46,199 nt of DNA from an uncultured Flavobacteriales bacterium. GTDB taxonomy: Bacteria; Bacteroidota; Bacteroidia; Flavobacteriales_D; Crocinitomicaceae. Below, piece after piece: positions 27,001 through 35,284 of the stretch. The stretch lies in contig CAJQPH010000148.1 of NCBI GenBank assembly GCA_905480165.1, positions 1 to 46,199 on the forward strand, written 5' to 3'. The position numbers and the translations under genes are program-made. Below the pieces are notes generated by a model. The model did not search any database, was not told the DNA's origin, and saw nothing but the letters and a program-made list of their open reading frames with translations. Position 1 is the first letter of the stretch; every line of letters starts with the position of its first letter.

Positions 27001-27233
27001 TTAAAGTCTATAATGAACAGTCAATTTTAATAAATGGTGCCAACACCTTACGTCCAGATAAAATAATCGAAAGAAGAGACGATGTGATCGTAGTTGATTT
27101 TAAAACCGGCAGTGCCTCACCCAAGCATAATGAGCAAGTTTGGAACTATAAGTCCGTTCTGGAGGATGTTTTTGATAAACCCGTTAAATCTATTTTGTAT
27201 TATACTCAACAAAATCAATTAATCGAGATTTGA
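24081..27233 (+). CDS. addA: UvrD/RecB-type helicase-nuclease (AddA-like)
   Basis: 1050 aa from the ATG at 24081. Walker A SASAGSGKT lies at the N-terminus, followed by VAITFTNKASLEMKTRI (motif Ia), LLDEFQDTSRLQW (Walker B/DExx), VGDPKQSIYRF (motif III), IMTIHKAKGLEFPIVIIP and LYVAFTRAERRLYIF (motifs V-VI). The C-terminal PD-(D/E)XK nuclease site is seen at about residues 990-1010 (RPDKII, VVDFKTG). It processes double-strand DNA ends for recombination. Bacteroidota usually place addB next to it; no addB is in the window. The last 15 bases overlap the convergent GATase-like gene. Confidence 0.9.
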   Translation: MLSTINREKYPLFVLSASAGSGKTYQLVLQYLSIVLKTKSPNNFKGIVAITFTNKASLEMKTRIIDALFKLAKYKSPSEDKNTAEIIIELKKLVKIDEKEIVKRSGNVLKSILHGYENFNVSTIDKFNLRLIKSFSNDLDLPNEFEVSLNENEVLEEVVDLLLNSIGENGNKDLTKLVQEYAKSNFRDGNQWNFKRQLMSFASSLNKEKNQGFIKTLMDISFDKKEYNKIQNRIDQLNEVFKPKVEQFSGAFHAQRINEVDLPYKGQTYNALVKIAKLTKCPMHNNEKGILSTRLINYCEEEGDTQALNRNLKDLLLEIHKCYLEISSEMTLLVKYKANFFNMALLRYVFDSLAEHKEKNKIIRISEFNALIGNLVQKEEAPYIYERFGVKYEHFLLDEFQDTSRLQWLNLLPLLRESLSNKKENLIVGDPKQSIYRFNNGLAEQFVSLPEIYNPEEDEYVAEVSRFFNQMGIKKPLVDNYRSCSEVVLFNEKIFTDFSSKLDNKFEKFYDSVAQNPISSKQGFVRVVSEKQKRDLDQMVTDISAIIKKSETENFDLGDICILTAKNDLSVKIANELTKKGVSVFSQESLLISKNIQVRLLLSYLKWRMRPTMDTAKRQFGELFFRMQENVDDRYFDFIVEKVIPPGYSIKVFNDKAFLDEFFKGRDSFFKPFENIYELALQFLNMMSWTDVNNPFLHQFLDLVFQFQNNRQSDLSKFLEYYEENKSSFALKMPDTKNAVQIMTIHKAKGLEFPIVIIPEMDFGLSLRSDSKFFVKTEDKILYTNLSETSLIEDINSKAEDEKNLILLDKLNMLYVAFTRAERRLYIFNRYEGKSSLGAMFHDCLKNAFELNKDDKSLEYISGSEVNKFMGTVSKPKGDTDFYIPEDIEIDSSMVKLILDDDSDEDYSTQEERLFGIYFHQFMAEINDSSEMSEVLNRYQSNDAIDNSILLKMKDAAQLFFEIANNKGFFEESVKVYNEQSILINGANTLRPDKIIERRDDVIVVDFKTGSASPKHNEQVWNYKSVLEDVFDKPVKSILYYTQQNQLIEI

Positions 27234-27908
27234 TTTTTTAGTTTTATTACACATTTTTAGAAAAGTGTAAATTATTGGGTGTGGAATATCTCGAGTTGAT
27301 GAAATTTGGGGACAAAATGCACAGCTAACAAAGAAATCACTTTTCCTTAAACTAATGATTTCAGGGTCTTCAAATTGATTAACCGCTTCGATGTCTACAA
27401 GGCCGAGTTCAAGCTGTTCAACCAGTTGGGGATAAAGGCTGTACCTCGATGAAGAGAGTTCTACATTGTTGAAGTTTTCATAAAGCTGATGAAATGTTTT
27501 GCTTCTTGGTTCAATGGTAATTCTTTCAAAACTACTTCCGGAAATCAAGTTTTCACTGATTAATTTCTCTTGTTGAGAAAGCAACTGATTCTGTGTGATA
27601 AGGTGTTCTAGAAAAATTTTAAACCCCTCACCCGTTATCAATACCGGTATATTCTTGTTTGAGATTTTTTTAAAAATTCCATTTAAATAGAAAGGGTTTT
27701 CAATCGGTCCTGGGGCAACCCAGATACCATCATACTGATTAAAGTAACCTTCTTTGTGTTTAAGAGCTTCACTTATTTTTATCCAATAATAATTGAGTTC
27801 AACTTCAAGGAATTCGGAAGAATGGTCAAGAGATAAATTTGTAGCATGGTGAGCATTAAAGGTAAAATTATAATCTCCTATAATAGCTATTTTGAGTGCC
27901 TCACTCAT
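27219..27908 (-). CDS. CTP-synthase C-terminal-like glutamine amidotransferase fold, catalytic Cys missing
   Basis: 229 aa. The N-terminal IAIIGDYNFTFNAHHATN, the central YDGIWVAPGPIENPFYLNGI and the C-terminal FFVSCAFCPQISST..PHPI follow the 'CTP synthase C-terminal region-related' family of class I GATases. In that family the nucleophile sits in GTCGGFQ; here the aligned segment is VLITGEGFKIFLEH, with Gly93 in place of Cys and Lys/Ile following. It is therefore probably a non-catalytic relative that still binds a ligand. It is the last gene of the holB-ricT-gldH run. It may also be simply a diverged member with unknown function. Confidence 0.65.
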   Translation of the reverse strand: MSEALKIAIIGDYNFTFNAHHATNLSLDHSSEFLEVELNYYWIKISEALKHKEGYFNQYDGIWVAPGPIENPFYLNGIFKKISNKNIPVLITGEGFKIFLEHLITQNQLLSQQEKLISENLISGSSFERITIEPRSKTFHQLYENFNNVELSSSRYSLYPQLVEQLELGLVDIEAVNQFEDPEIISLRKSDFFVSCAFCPQISSTRDIPHPIIYTFLKMCNKTKKSNLD

Positions 27909-27923
27909 TTATTTGTTTTTGAA

Positions 27924-28556
27924 CTATCTCTTAAACCAAGATGTAAATTTGGCATTTGTAATGTCTAGTGACTCCTCTTGGCTCGTTTGGGCGTTAAACC
28001 TCCAAACTTTACAGGTAAAATTACATTCAAATAAGGAATAGTCACCTGTATTGTCAGAAGCTTGACTTAAAATGTTAAATGTTGCCTCTTGACCAGGATC
28101 CGTTTCTCTAGAGAGCCAAGTAATTCCATTGTTGTCAATATATTCAATTTCAATTCCATTAAGTCCATCGTCAGAAAAACTTATAGGGCTTAATGTTGCA
28201 TCTTGATGATAATCATTAAACATAGATACGGTAGGTTGAGAATTGGCAGCAGCATCCCATTCTAATGTCCCGTAGTTCACTGTTACCGCTTGAGGATAAT
28301 AAAAAGATTTTATTTTAGAACCGTATGTTTTTTTAGAAGGCGTGGGTGAAGGGTTGATATCTTCAACGTTCACGTCTACGGAGCCGTATCCTTGAACATT
28401 TTGTGTAAATTCTACTTGAGTTCCGTTTACGAAACCAACAAAGTAACAATTTAAATCTACCGTATTTACTGGTGGAGGAATCACCTCATGTTCGATGCAT
28501 GAGGAGGTAAATAAAATCACCAAAAATAAAAATGGATATATGCTTTTAGTTTTCAT
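27924..28556 (-). CDS. Hypothetical lipoprotein
   Basis: 210 aa. The signal peptide ends in FTSSC (Cys20), so it is a predicted lipoprotein. The mature part is Thr/Asn/Ser-rich with predicted beta strands (VDLNCYFVGFVNGTQVEFTQ, VTVNYGTLEWDA, DYSLFECNFTCKVWRFNA) and ends in WFKR. I do not recognise a family. It lies in the gldH gene run on the same strand, between a DUF6495 gene (55 bases upstream) and the GATase-like gene. Confidence 0.7.
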   Translation of the reverse strand: MKTKSIYPFLFLVILFTSSCIEHEVIPPPVNTVDLNCYFVGFVNGTQVEFTQNVQGYGSVDVNVEDINPSPTPSKKTYGSKIKSFYYPQAVTVNYGTLEWDAAANSQPTVSMFNDYHQDATLSPISFSDDGLNGIEIEYIDNNGITWLSRETDPGQEATFNILSQASDNTGDYSLFECNFTCKVWRFNAQTSQEESLDITNAKFTSWFKR

Positions 28557-28611
28557 GAGAAAAAAAATCTTTAATACAATCTATAAATATAACCTTTAAA
28601 CGAAAATTATC

Positions 28612-29103
28612 CTAAAAAGATGCTTTTTTTGATGCTTTTTTATGGAAATCATAGAATATATTCCATGTTTCTTCTTTCGAAATCTGACAACCTTGAGTAA
28701 CTAATTTGTGGATTTCATCAGTAACTTTTTCACCTAATTGCTTGGTTGAGGAATACAATTCCCAGGAATTATGATGGTTATTTAATAGTTCTGGAATCAA
28801 ATTTTCATTTTTAAAAGCGAAAGTTGGTTCAGTACTTTTTATTAATATGAGGTTCATGTTATCCTTATTTATTCTAAAAATAGAATAGACTTTGTCGGAA
28901 ACATAGCTTAAATATTTAATTTTTGAGTAGACTTTTGCTAAGACGGTATCACTAAAAATTTCTACAATTTGAATGGCTTTTTCCTTATTATCGAGATTCA
29001 TTTTCCTCCACGATTCATCATCTATCCCTTGAACAACGAGGAATTGAGTAAAATCTTCTGATAATACGTTCAATTCTTCTTCTGTCAACATGCGGTACCT
29101 CAT
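28612..29103 (-). CDS. DUF6495-like conserved Bacteroidota protein
   Basis: 163 aa from the ATG at 29103 (MRYRMLTEEELNVLSEDFTQ; a start two codons upstream is possible). The N-terminal MRYRxLTxEEL, the middle EIFSDTVLAKVYSKIKYLSY and the C-terminal helices follow the DUF6495 family, whose members sit beside gldH in many flavobacteria. No known motif is present. Its ATG overlaps the gldH stop by one base (TAATG), so translation is coupled. Possibly linked with gliding or T9SS function by context only. Confidence 0.7.
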   Translation of the reverse strand: MRYRMLTEEELNVLSEDFTQFLVVQGIDDESWRKMNLDNKEKAIQIVEIFSDTVLAKVYSKIKYLSYVSDKVYSIFRINKDNMNLILIKSTEPTFAFKNENLIPELLNNHHNSWELYSSTKQLGEKVTDEIHKLVTQGCQISKEETWNIFYDFHKKASKKASF

Positions 29104-29603
29104 TACCAAATAGTAGGTTTGACTTCAATCGTCAAATCAGACAGCTCATCAAGCTGACCAATAGTCACGGCTTGCTCTAGCTGAAAGCTGTATGAGCCTT
29201 TACAGAATCTTCGTTGTCTAAATTTAAGCTTATGATCAATGTAAGTACCGGATTTGGAACCGATCCATTCTCCATTGGGTTTGGCCATTTTGATCTCAAC
29301 AGGAGTTTTTCCTAAAATTGATTTGGATTTGGAAAGCTTTTTACAATCGGGTCCCTTGGTTGTAATGTAAAGCCAGATATTGTTGTAGGCATAATCAGTG
29401 GTGCTTCTTAGGGTAAATATCACATCATAGGTTGTTGTATCCCCAGGAAAGTCTACTTTAAATATTGGTTTTTCATTTTGCTTCCAAGTGTTGTTACTAA
29501 ACTTATGGGTGTGCATGTATAGGGTATCATCCGTACAGGATTGCAAAGCGAAAAGGATAGCCAATAAAGAGATAAAAAAAATATTTTGTTTTTTTTTGCG
29601 CAT
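29103..29603 (-). CDS. gldH: Gliding motility lipoprotein GldH
   Basis: 166 aa. The N-terminal basic region and hydrophobic core end in LQSCTDDTLY (lipobox Cys22). The remaining sequence (NTWKQNEKPIFKVDFPGDTT, YNNIWLYITTKGP, GEWIGSKSGTYIDHKLKFRQ) matches GldH. GldH is an outer-envelope lipoprotein needed for gliding and chitin use in Flavobacterium. It directly follows ricT (one base gap) and overlaps the DUF6495 start, the usual flavobacterial order. Whether this organism glides is not shown; gldH also occurs in non-gliding strains. Confidence 0.88.
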   Translation of the reverse strand: MRKKKQNIFFISLLAILFALQSCTDDTLYMHTHKFSNNTWKQNEKPIFKVDFPGDTTTYDVIFTLRSTTDYAYNNIWLYITTKGPDCKKLSKSKSILGKTPVEIKMAKPNGEWIGSKSGTYIDHKLKFRQRRFCKGSYSFQLEQAVTIGQLDELSDLTIEVKPTIW

Positions 29604-30752
29604 CTAATTGCTCTTGTTTGGTTTTTTACCCTTGTATTTTTTCTTTGTTTTCTTTTTCTTGAATTTACTTTCGAACCTACTCACACTGTCCTGTCCTACT
29701 ACATTTGAGTATCCTACATCTTCGCTCACAAGCTCTTTTTGAATTTCATAATCTGCCAAATTACTTGGTGTTTTTCCATTCCTATTCATTTCAATAATTT
29801 CCTTCACTCGGTCAGGAGATAAAGAGTAAAGTTCACTTTCTCCAGGATAGGCATACCACATTGTTTTCCTGAATACGTCTGTTTTGAAGTGATAAGCATT
29901 CCCTTTTTGTGTTTTTAATTTTATATCAGTTTTAGGAAACTCGCTTAGCCCTTCCAAATACATATCAAGTTCATAATTTAAACAACATTTTAATCTGCCA
30001 CATTGACCTGCTAATTTTTGAGGATTCAAAGACAGTTGTTGGTAGCGTGCTGCTGAGGTGGAAACACTCCTGAAGTCTGAAAGCCAAGTAGAACAGCACA
30101 ATTCTCTTCCGCAAGATCCTATTCCCCCTAGTCGAGCAGATTCTTGTCTTGCGCCAATTTGTTTCATTTCAATTCGAATTCTGAACTCGCCTGCCATGTC
30201 TTTTATCAATTGGCGAAAATCAACCCTTCCTTCTGCGGTATAATAAAACGTTGCCTTTGATAAGTCTCCCTGATATTCTACATCTGATATTTTCATTTGT
30301 AAATTCAGATTCAAAGCAAGCGTTCTAGACTTGTACATGAGATCTTTTTCTTTGTCTCTGGCCTTAATCCAGAGGTCCATATCCTTTTGTTCAGCGATCC
30401 GAATTACTTTTTTCGCCTCAAGGGGTTTGAAGTTTTTTCTTTTTTTTGCTACTTGTATTTTTGCCAGTTCTCCGCTAACAGATACGACTCCTACATCATA
30501 CCCTTTTATGGCGTCAACCACAATAACATCGCCAGCTTGTAGCTTTTTGTCCAAAGTGTTTCTGTAGAAATCCTTTCTGGAGTTTTTAAAACGTACTTCA
30601 ATAATGTTATACGGCTTTTGGCCGCTGGGCAACTCAATATTAGAGAGCCAATCATATACTTCTAGTTTATTACAGCCGCTTGTATTGCAAGTCCCATTCA
30701 TCTTACAACCACCGGATTTCCCATTCCCACTACTACAAGAATTACAACTCAT
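29604..30752 (-). CDS. ricT: PSP1/RicT (YaaT) family protein
   Basis: 382 aa. The N-terminal Cys-rich leader (MSCNSCSSGNG..CKMNGTCNTSGC) is typical of the Bacteroidota version. The PSP1 domain follows (YNIIEVRFKNSRKDFYRN, VDFRQLIKDMAGEFRIRIEM, RLGGIGSCGRELCCSTWL, CGRLKCCLNYE). In Bacillus, RicT forms a complex with RicA and RicF that binds Fe-S clusters and promotes RNA processing; the Cys residues for that are present. The C-terminus is a Lys-rich tail. It follows holB by 35 bases and precedes gldH. Confidence 0.88.
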   Translation of the reverse strand: MSCNSCSSGNGKSGGCKMNGTCNTSGCNKLEVYDWLSNIELPSGQKPYNIIEVRFKNSRKDFYRNTLDKKLQAGDVIVVDAIKGYDVGVVSVSGELAKIQVAKKRKNFKPLEAKKVIRIAEQKDMDLWIKARDKEKDLMYKSRTLALNLNLQMKISDVEYQGDLSKATFYYTAEGRVDFRQLIKDMAGEFRIRIEMKQIGARQESARLGGIGSCGRELCCSTWLSDFRSVSTSAARYQQLSLNPQKLAGQCGRLKCCLNYELDMYLEGLSEFPKTDIKLKTQKGNAYHFKTDVFRKTMWYAYPGESELYSLSPDRVKEIIEMNRNGKTPSNLADYEIQKELVSEDVGYSNVVGQDSVSRFESKFKKKKTKKKYKGKKPNKSN

Positions 30753-30787
30753 TTTTTTTTTGTTTAAAAATATAAATATTTAAGGAA

Positions 30788-31906
30788 TTATGCTTTATGA
30801 AGGAATCTCATAGATTGAAAACACATCAGTGTAAATAGAATTTTGGGATTTGCATTTCGATCGAGTTGATAATAGGCATCGTCTATGGATTTCATGAATT
30901 CTCTAATATTATTTCCATTAATAAAAGGTGAAAATTTCTTTAAAAAAGAAAGTTCACTTTCAGAGAGCTTTACCTTTTCAGCGTTTCCATAATTTTTAAT
31001 GATACATTGGCGAAGCATATGAGAACAGTATATTAGAAACATTTTTTGGCGCTCTTTTCCTACTTGTGCCATGCCTTCTGCCCAATTCATCATTTCTAAC
31101 ACGTTTTTTTTGTAGCTCGATCTCATTAGGCCAATAAAATTATCGCAGAGAGATCCTTCTTGCTCGTCTAAATTAATGAGCTCTTCAGCTTTGATTATAT
31201 TTCCTTCGGAAAATGAGGCGATAGACTCTGATTGCTTCTGGTCGAGATGATATTTCGTTTTTAAATGCAATTTAAGAGAAGCATTATCTACTCTATTTAA
31301 ATGAAGCATTTGACAACGGGATTTTATTGTGTCGAGTAAGTTTTCACTGTCTTGACTTACCAAAATAAAGATGGTTTTACTTGTTGGCTCCTCTTAAATC
31401 TTGAGAATTTTATTTGAACATTGCGAATTCATTTGTTCAGCCATCCAAATAATCGTGATCTTATATCCACCTTCGTAAGATTTTAGACTTAGTTTTCTTT
31501 GAATCTCAGCACTTTCAAAAACAGAAATAATGGGCTGACGTCCTTTGATATCTATAGCTTGCGTCCAGTCCAACAAGGTGAAGTACGAGTTTTTTTTTAT
31601 TTGTTCTCTCCAGTGAGAAAGAAAAGGATTTGAAGTATTACTTTCAATTTGTACAGTTGGAAAGCTAAAGTGTAGATCGGGATGCTGCAATTCATTAATT
31701 TTCAAACAAGATGAGCAGGTGCCACAGCTGTCGTTCTCTTTTTTTTCCAAACAAAGTACATATTGAGCATAAGCAATACTTAAACCCAAGGTTCCGTATC
31801 CTAAATCACCGGAAAACAGTTGAGCGTGGCTGACTTTGTTTTTTTGAATTCCGTGAATCAGCTTTTCCTTAATGTTCTGGTGACCAATAACGTCTTTGAA
31901 TTGCAT
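30788..31906 (-). pseudogene. holB: DNA polymerase III subunit delta' interrupted by an in-frame TAA
   Basis: One reading frame of 373 codons, broken only by TAA at codon 171 (31396-31394). The upstream piece (31394-31906) has the delta' N-terminus VIGHQNIKEKL, a degenerate P-loop, the zinc-binding Cys set (CLEKKENDSCGTCSSC) and IIWMAEQMNSQCSNKILKI. The frame continues EEPTSKTIFIL after the stop, then VSQDSENLLDTIKSRCQ (SRC motif) and the collar-domain part (ORF from TTG, 30788-31363). The family has LEEP here, so the stop is a Leu codon (TTA) changed by one base. The first piece lacks the sensor/lid and collar, so a working clamp-loader subunit is not made unless the stop is read through or is an error. 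Confidence 0.85.
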
Positions 31907-31910
31907 AAAT

Positions 31911-31918
31911 CAAATTTA
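31911..31918 (-). promoter_or_regulatory. -7 box of the holB-ricT-gldH operon
   Basis: CAAATTTA on the plus strand is TAAATTTG on the minus strand, an exact match ending 4 bases before the holB ATG at 31906, suggesting a leaderless transcript. A CAA (TTG on the minus strand) lies 23 bases further, longer than usual spacing. Confidence 0.5.
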
Positions 31919-31973
31919 CTAATGTTTTCTAGTATTGAAATCAAAAAGAAGATATAAATTAGCTTAAAAAAAC

Positions 31974-32636
31974 ATGAAATTACTGATCTTCATTTCCTTT
32001 GCCATTATTTGCTACTCATCCCATAGTCAAAAGGCTGTGGTTCAGGAAGAAAATTTTAATTTTTCAGCGTCTTCGAATGTGAATTCTCTATCGGTTGAGA
32101 TTCCTTATGCTCAAAAAGATTTTGTGGATAGTAGGTTGAAAAAACTTCTTAAAGGTTGGGGGAAGCATAAAGAGAGTAAAGGAGAACATAGCTCATTAAT
32201 GGTGGAGATAAAGGATATGGGCAAGATGCCTTTTAATGTTTTTGCGAGATTGACAGAAGGTAATAATGAAATCATAAGCGTCCATTTTGGATTTGATCTT
32301 GGAGGTGCATTTTTATCCAAAAGAGAGCATCCAGAAAAATATAAAATAATGGAATCGAAAATAGTCGATTTCGCCTCCAGTATTGTAAAAGATTGGATAT
32401 CCTCAGAGTTGAAAAACGAAGAGAAGATATTGAATCAATTAGAAAAAGATCAAAAAGATCTTGAAAAGCAAAAAGAACATCTTGAGAAACAAATTGAAGA
32501 CTTTCAAAAGAAAATCATTGAAAATGAAAAAGATATAAAAGAGAATATTGATTTACAGGGCAAAAAAAAGGAGGCCATTCAGCTTCAAGATAAAAAAGTA
32601 AAAAAAGTAGATCAAAAACTTAAAGACTTAAACTAG
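31974..32636 (+). CDS. Secreted protein with C-terminal coiled coil, unknown function
   Basis: 220 aa. The signal peptide ends near SSHSQKAV. Residues ~20-135 are a globular part with VEIPYAQKDFVDSRLKKLLK and VFARLTEGNNEIISVHFGFD. From about 140 to the end it is a highly charged Lys/Glu heptad-type coiled coil (EEKILNQLEKDQKDLEKQKE). I do not recognise a family with confidence. The stop is interlocked with the rsmI stop (CTAG, 32633-32636). A weak -7-like box (TAAATTAG) precedes it. Confidence 0.75.
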   Translation: MKLLIFISFAIICYSSHSQKAVVQEENFNFSASSNVNSLSVEIPYAQKDFVDSRLKKLLKGWGKHKESKGEHSSLMVEIKDMGKMPFNVFARLTEGNNEIISVHFGFDLGGAFLSKREHPEKYKIMESKIVDFASSIVKDWISSELKNEEKILNQLEKDQKDLEKQKEHLEKQIEDFQKKIIENEKDIKENIDLQGKKKEAIQLQDKKVKKVDQKLKDLN

Positions 32637-33304
32637 TCTTTTCCAGACACTAATAGGACAATTTCTCCTTTGGGTTTGTTTTCAGTAAAATAATCAATCA
32701 GGCTAGATAAATTACCATGATGGTAGGTCTCATATATTTTCGAGATCTCTCTAACCACACAGGCTTTTCTATCAGAATCAAAAATCTTGAGCATTTGACT
32801 TAATGTTTTTAGAATTCGATGTGGTGATTCATAGTAAATTACTGTGCAATCAAGCTCCATGACGTTTTTTAGTCTTGTCTCTCTGCCTTTTTTATGTGGA
32901 AGAAACCCTTCAAAATGAAACCTTTCTGAAGGGAATCCAGAAGCAACTAAAGCGGGTATAATCGCTGTTGGTCCTGGAAGGCATTCAACTTCAATACCCT
33001 CCTCAATACATTTATGAATCAACAAATATCCCGGGTCTGAAATGCCAGGTGTTCCAGCGTCTGAAACAAGACCTGTTAATTCTTTTTCTTTAATGGACTC
33101 GATGCATTTCTCTAAAATACGATGTTCGTTATGAGCGTGAAAGGCAATAACATGGTTCTGAATTTCGAGATGGTTTAAAAGTCGTTTCGTTACACGAGTG
33201 TCCTCCGCATAAATGACTTGACATTCCTTCAACATTCTAATTGATCGCAATGTAATGTCTTCAAGGTTGCCGATTGGAGTTGGTATAATTACAAGTCTAC
33301 CCAT
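32633..33304 (-). CDS. rsmI: 16S rRNA (cytidine(1402)-2'-O)-methyltransferase
   Basis: 223 aa; SAM-dependent 2'-O-methylation of C1402 in the ribosomal decoding region. Tetrapyrrole-methylase fold signatures: IIPTPIGNLEDITLRSI, IYAEDTRVTKRLL, GLVSDAGTPGISDPGYLL and VECLPGPTAIIPALVASGF. Full length for the shorter Bacteroidota form. It follows radA by 9 bases in the run OMP-radA-rsmI and converges on the coiled-coil gene. Confidence 0.95.
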   Translation of the reverse strand: MGRLVIIPTPIGNLEDITLRSIRMLKECQVIYAEDTRVTKRLLNHLEIQNHVIAFHAHNEHRILEKCIESIKEKELTGLVSDAGTPGISDPGYLLIHKCIEEGIEVECLPGPTAIIPALVASGFPSERFHFEGFLPHKKGRETRLKNVMELDCTVIYYESPHRILKTLSQMLKIFDSDRKACVVREISKIYETYHHGNLSSLIDYFTENKPKGEIVLLVSGKD

Positions 33305-33313
33305 TATCTATAT

Positions 33314-34669
33314 TTATGAAAAAACGTTTCGAACAACTTCATCAATTTTAGAACACTGAACAATTTCAATTCCGTATTTCTTTGAGTCAAATCCTTTGAT
33401 CTTGTTGGAGATGATGATTTTTTTAAAACCAAGTTTTTCAACTTCACCAATTCTTTGATCAATTCTATTCACTGGTCTTATTTCTCCAGACAAACCAACT
33501 TCAGCTGAAAAGGCAATTCCTTCAGGTATGGCTAAATTGGCGTTAGAAGAAAGAACAGCCATGGATACGGCAAGATCAATACCAGGATCATCTACTTTTA
33601 TTCCCCCTGCAATATTTAAAAACACATCTTTAGCTCCAAGTTTAAAACCACATCTTTTTTCTAAAACAGCCAACAACATGTTGAGTCTTTTTGAGTCATA
33701 CCCCGTTGATGATCTTTGTGGCGTGCCATAAACTGCTGAACTCACCAGTGCTTGGATTTCTATTAGAAATGGTCTAAGACCTTCTAATGTTGCTGAAATA
33801 GCGACCCCACTCAATTCTGAATCACTATTTGTAACAAGAATTTCTGAGGGATTTTCAACTATTCTCAAACCATTATTTTGCATTTCGTAAATACCTATTT
33901 CATTTGTTGATCCGAAACGGTTTTTACTGGTTCGGAGCAGGCGATACATGTGATTTCGATCACCTTCAAATTGCAGGACCGTATCAACCATATGTTCCAA
34001 AACTTTTGGACCAGCAATACTTCCATCTTTAGTGATGTGACCAATTAATAAGATGGCTATGTTTTTTTCTTTTGCCATTCTCAAAAGTTGACTAGTACAC
34101 TCCCTCACTTGTGATACGCTTCCTGGTGCACTTTCAATTTGGTTGCTATGAAGTGTTTGGATGGAATCAATTACGATTAATTTCGGTTCAATTGATGAGG
34201 TGTGATTAAGTATGGCGTCAAGATTCGTTTCAGTAAGTATAAAGCAACTCTGATTTTCTATTCCAATTCTTTCTGCCCTCATTTTTATTTGTTGCTCACT
34301 TTCTTCTCCAGAAACATACAATATTTTGATGCTTTCTTTTATGGCCAATTGTAGCATCAATGTGGATTTTCCAATTCCAGGATCTCCACCTATTAAAATA
34401 AGAGATCCTTGAACAACTCCACCTCCCAAAACACGATTGAGTTCAGAATCGTTCAGGCTGAATTTAGGGTTGTCTTCTTGCTTTATCTCGTTTAAGTGTT
34501 TAGGATTTGCCTCAGAAGCCTTTCTGGAAAATGGTGTTGAGCTGCTTTTTTTGACTTTAATTTCTTCAATTAATGTATTCCATGAATGACAACCCGGACA
34601 TTTTCCGAGCCATTTCGGTGATTCATGGCCGCAATCTTGACAAAAAAAAGCTGATTTGGTTTTTGACAT
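33314..34669 (-). CDS. radA: DNA repair protein RadA
   Basis: 451 aa; RecA-related branch-migration helicase. Zinc finger with Cys10, 13, 24 and 27 (CQDCGH..GKCPGCHSW), Walker A GGDPGIGKST (about 93-102), the RadA-specific KNRFG loop and a Lon-protease-like C-terminal domain (GGIKVDDPGIDLAVSMAVLS, FSAEVGLSGEIRPVNR). Full length. A near-consensus -7 box (TAAATTCG, 34673-34680) lies 3 bases before the ATG. Confidence 0.96.
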   Translation of the reverse strand: MSKTKSAFFCQDCGHESPKWLGKCPGCHSWNTLIEEIKVKKSSSTPFSRKASEANPKHLNEIKQEDNPKFSLNDSELNRVLGGGVVQGSLILIGGDPGIGKSTLMLQLAIKESIKILYVSGEESEQQIKMRAERIGIENQSCFILTETNLDAILNHTSSIEPKLIVIDSIQTLHSNQIESAPGSVSQVRECTSQLLRMAKEKNIAILLIGHITKDGSIAGPKVLEHMVDTVLQFEGDRNHMYRLLRTSKNRFGSTNEIGIYEMQNNGLRIVENPSEILVTNSDSELSGVAISATLEGLRPFLIEIQALVSSAVYGTPQRSSTGYDSKRLNMLLAVLEKRCGFKLGAKDVFLNIAGGIKVDDPGIDLAVSMAVLSSNANLAIPEGIAFSAEVGLSGEIRPVNRIDQRIGEVEKLGFKKIIISNKIKGFDSKKYGIEIVQCSKIDEVVRNVFS

Positions 34670-34690
34670 CTACGAATTTAACAAAAGGAT

Positions 34691-35284
34691 TTAAAAGGCG
34701 TAAGCAAATTTGAATCCCAATCCAAAATGTAGCTTTGTGTTTTTAATGGGCGCATTAGATCCAAATTGGAAGTCTTTTATAAAAGTCAATCCTATATTGG
34801 CACTCATGTCAAATAAAAAGTGTTTGTCTAAATACAGTTGATAACCCAGCCCAAGGCGTGGAATAAATTTTCTTTCATATTCATCAATGGTTTCGCTATT
34901 ACCAGAGCCACTAACTTCTTGATATACCTCTTTGTATTTTCGGTATTTTAATTCCCCTTTACAGTAAAGATAGTCCGCTCTTCTGAAGGGATAGTACCTC
35001 GCACCAAATAAAAAGCTTGGCCCAATTTTCATCAAACGTGTATTGCCAAAGTTTGATTCTTTAATGAATTGATCTAGGTAGTTCTCGGTTAGGAATCCAA
35101 TTCCTGCCTCAAGTCCAAATTTATCGGTGAAAATGTATTCATAGGAGGGTAATATTTCTCCAACAAAAATTGGAGTAATACCCAATTTCACAACATGTTT
35201 AGGTTTTGATGTATTCGATTTCTGAGCATGCATTTGCACGCAAAGTGCAAATAAAAAAAGAAAAGAAATCTGAAAGGTTCTCAT
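34691..35284 (-). CDS. Outer-membrane beta-barrel-type protein
   Basis: 197 aa from the ATG at 35284 (a TTG two codons earlier is possible). The signal peptide ends near VQMHAQKS. The mature part alternates beta strands rich in Tyr/Phe/Gly (VVKLGITPIFVGEILPSYEY, FGLEAGIGF, GARYYPFRR, FIPRLGLGYQLYL, FLFDMSANIGLTFI) and ends KFAYAF, a terminal aromatic typical of outer-membrane barrels. Family unknown; similar small OMPs occur widely in Bacteroidota. It is 21 bases ahead of radA and may be co-transcribed. Confidence 0.7.
   Translation of the reverse strand: MRTFQISFLFLFALCVQMHAQKSNTSKPKHVVKLGITPIFVGEILPSYEYIFTDKFGLEAGIGFLTENYLDQFIKESNFGNTRLMKIGPSFLFGARYYPFRRADYLYCKGELKYRKYKEVYQEVSGSGNSETIDEYERKFIPRLGLGYQLYLDKHFLFDMSANIGLTFIKDFQFGSNAPIKNTKLHFGLGFKFAYAF

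Noticed and set aside
31394-31396. Stop codon reassignment of TAA as an explanation for the holB stop
   Set aside because: TAA ends many intact genes in this window (for example pruA and deoC), so it is a normal stop here.
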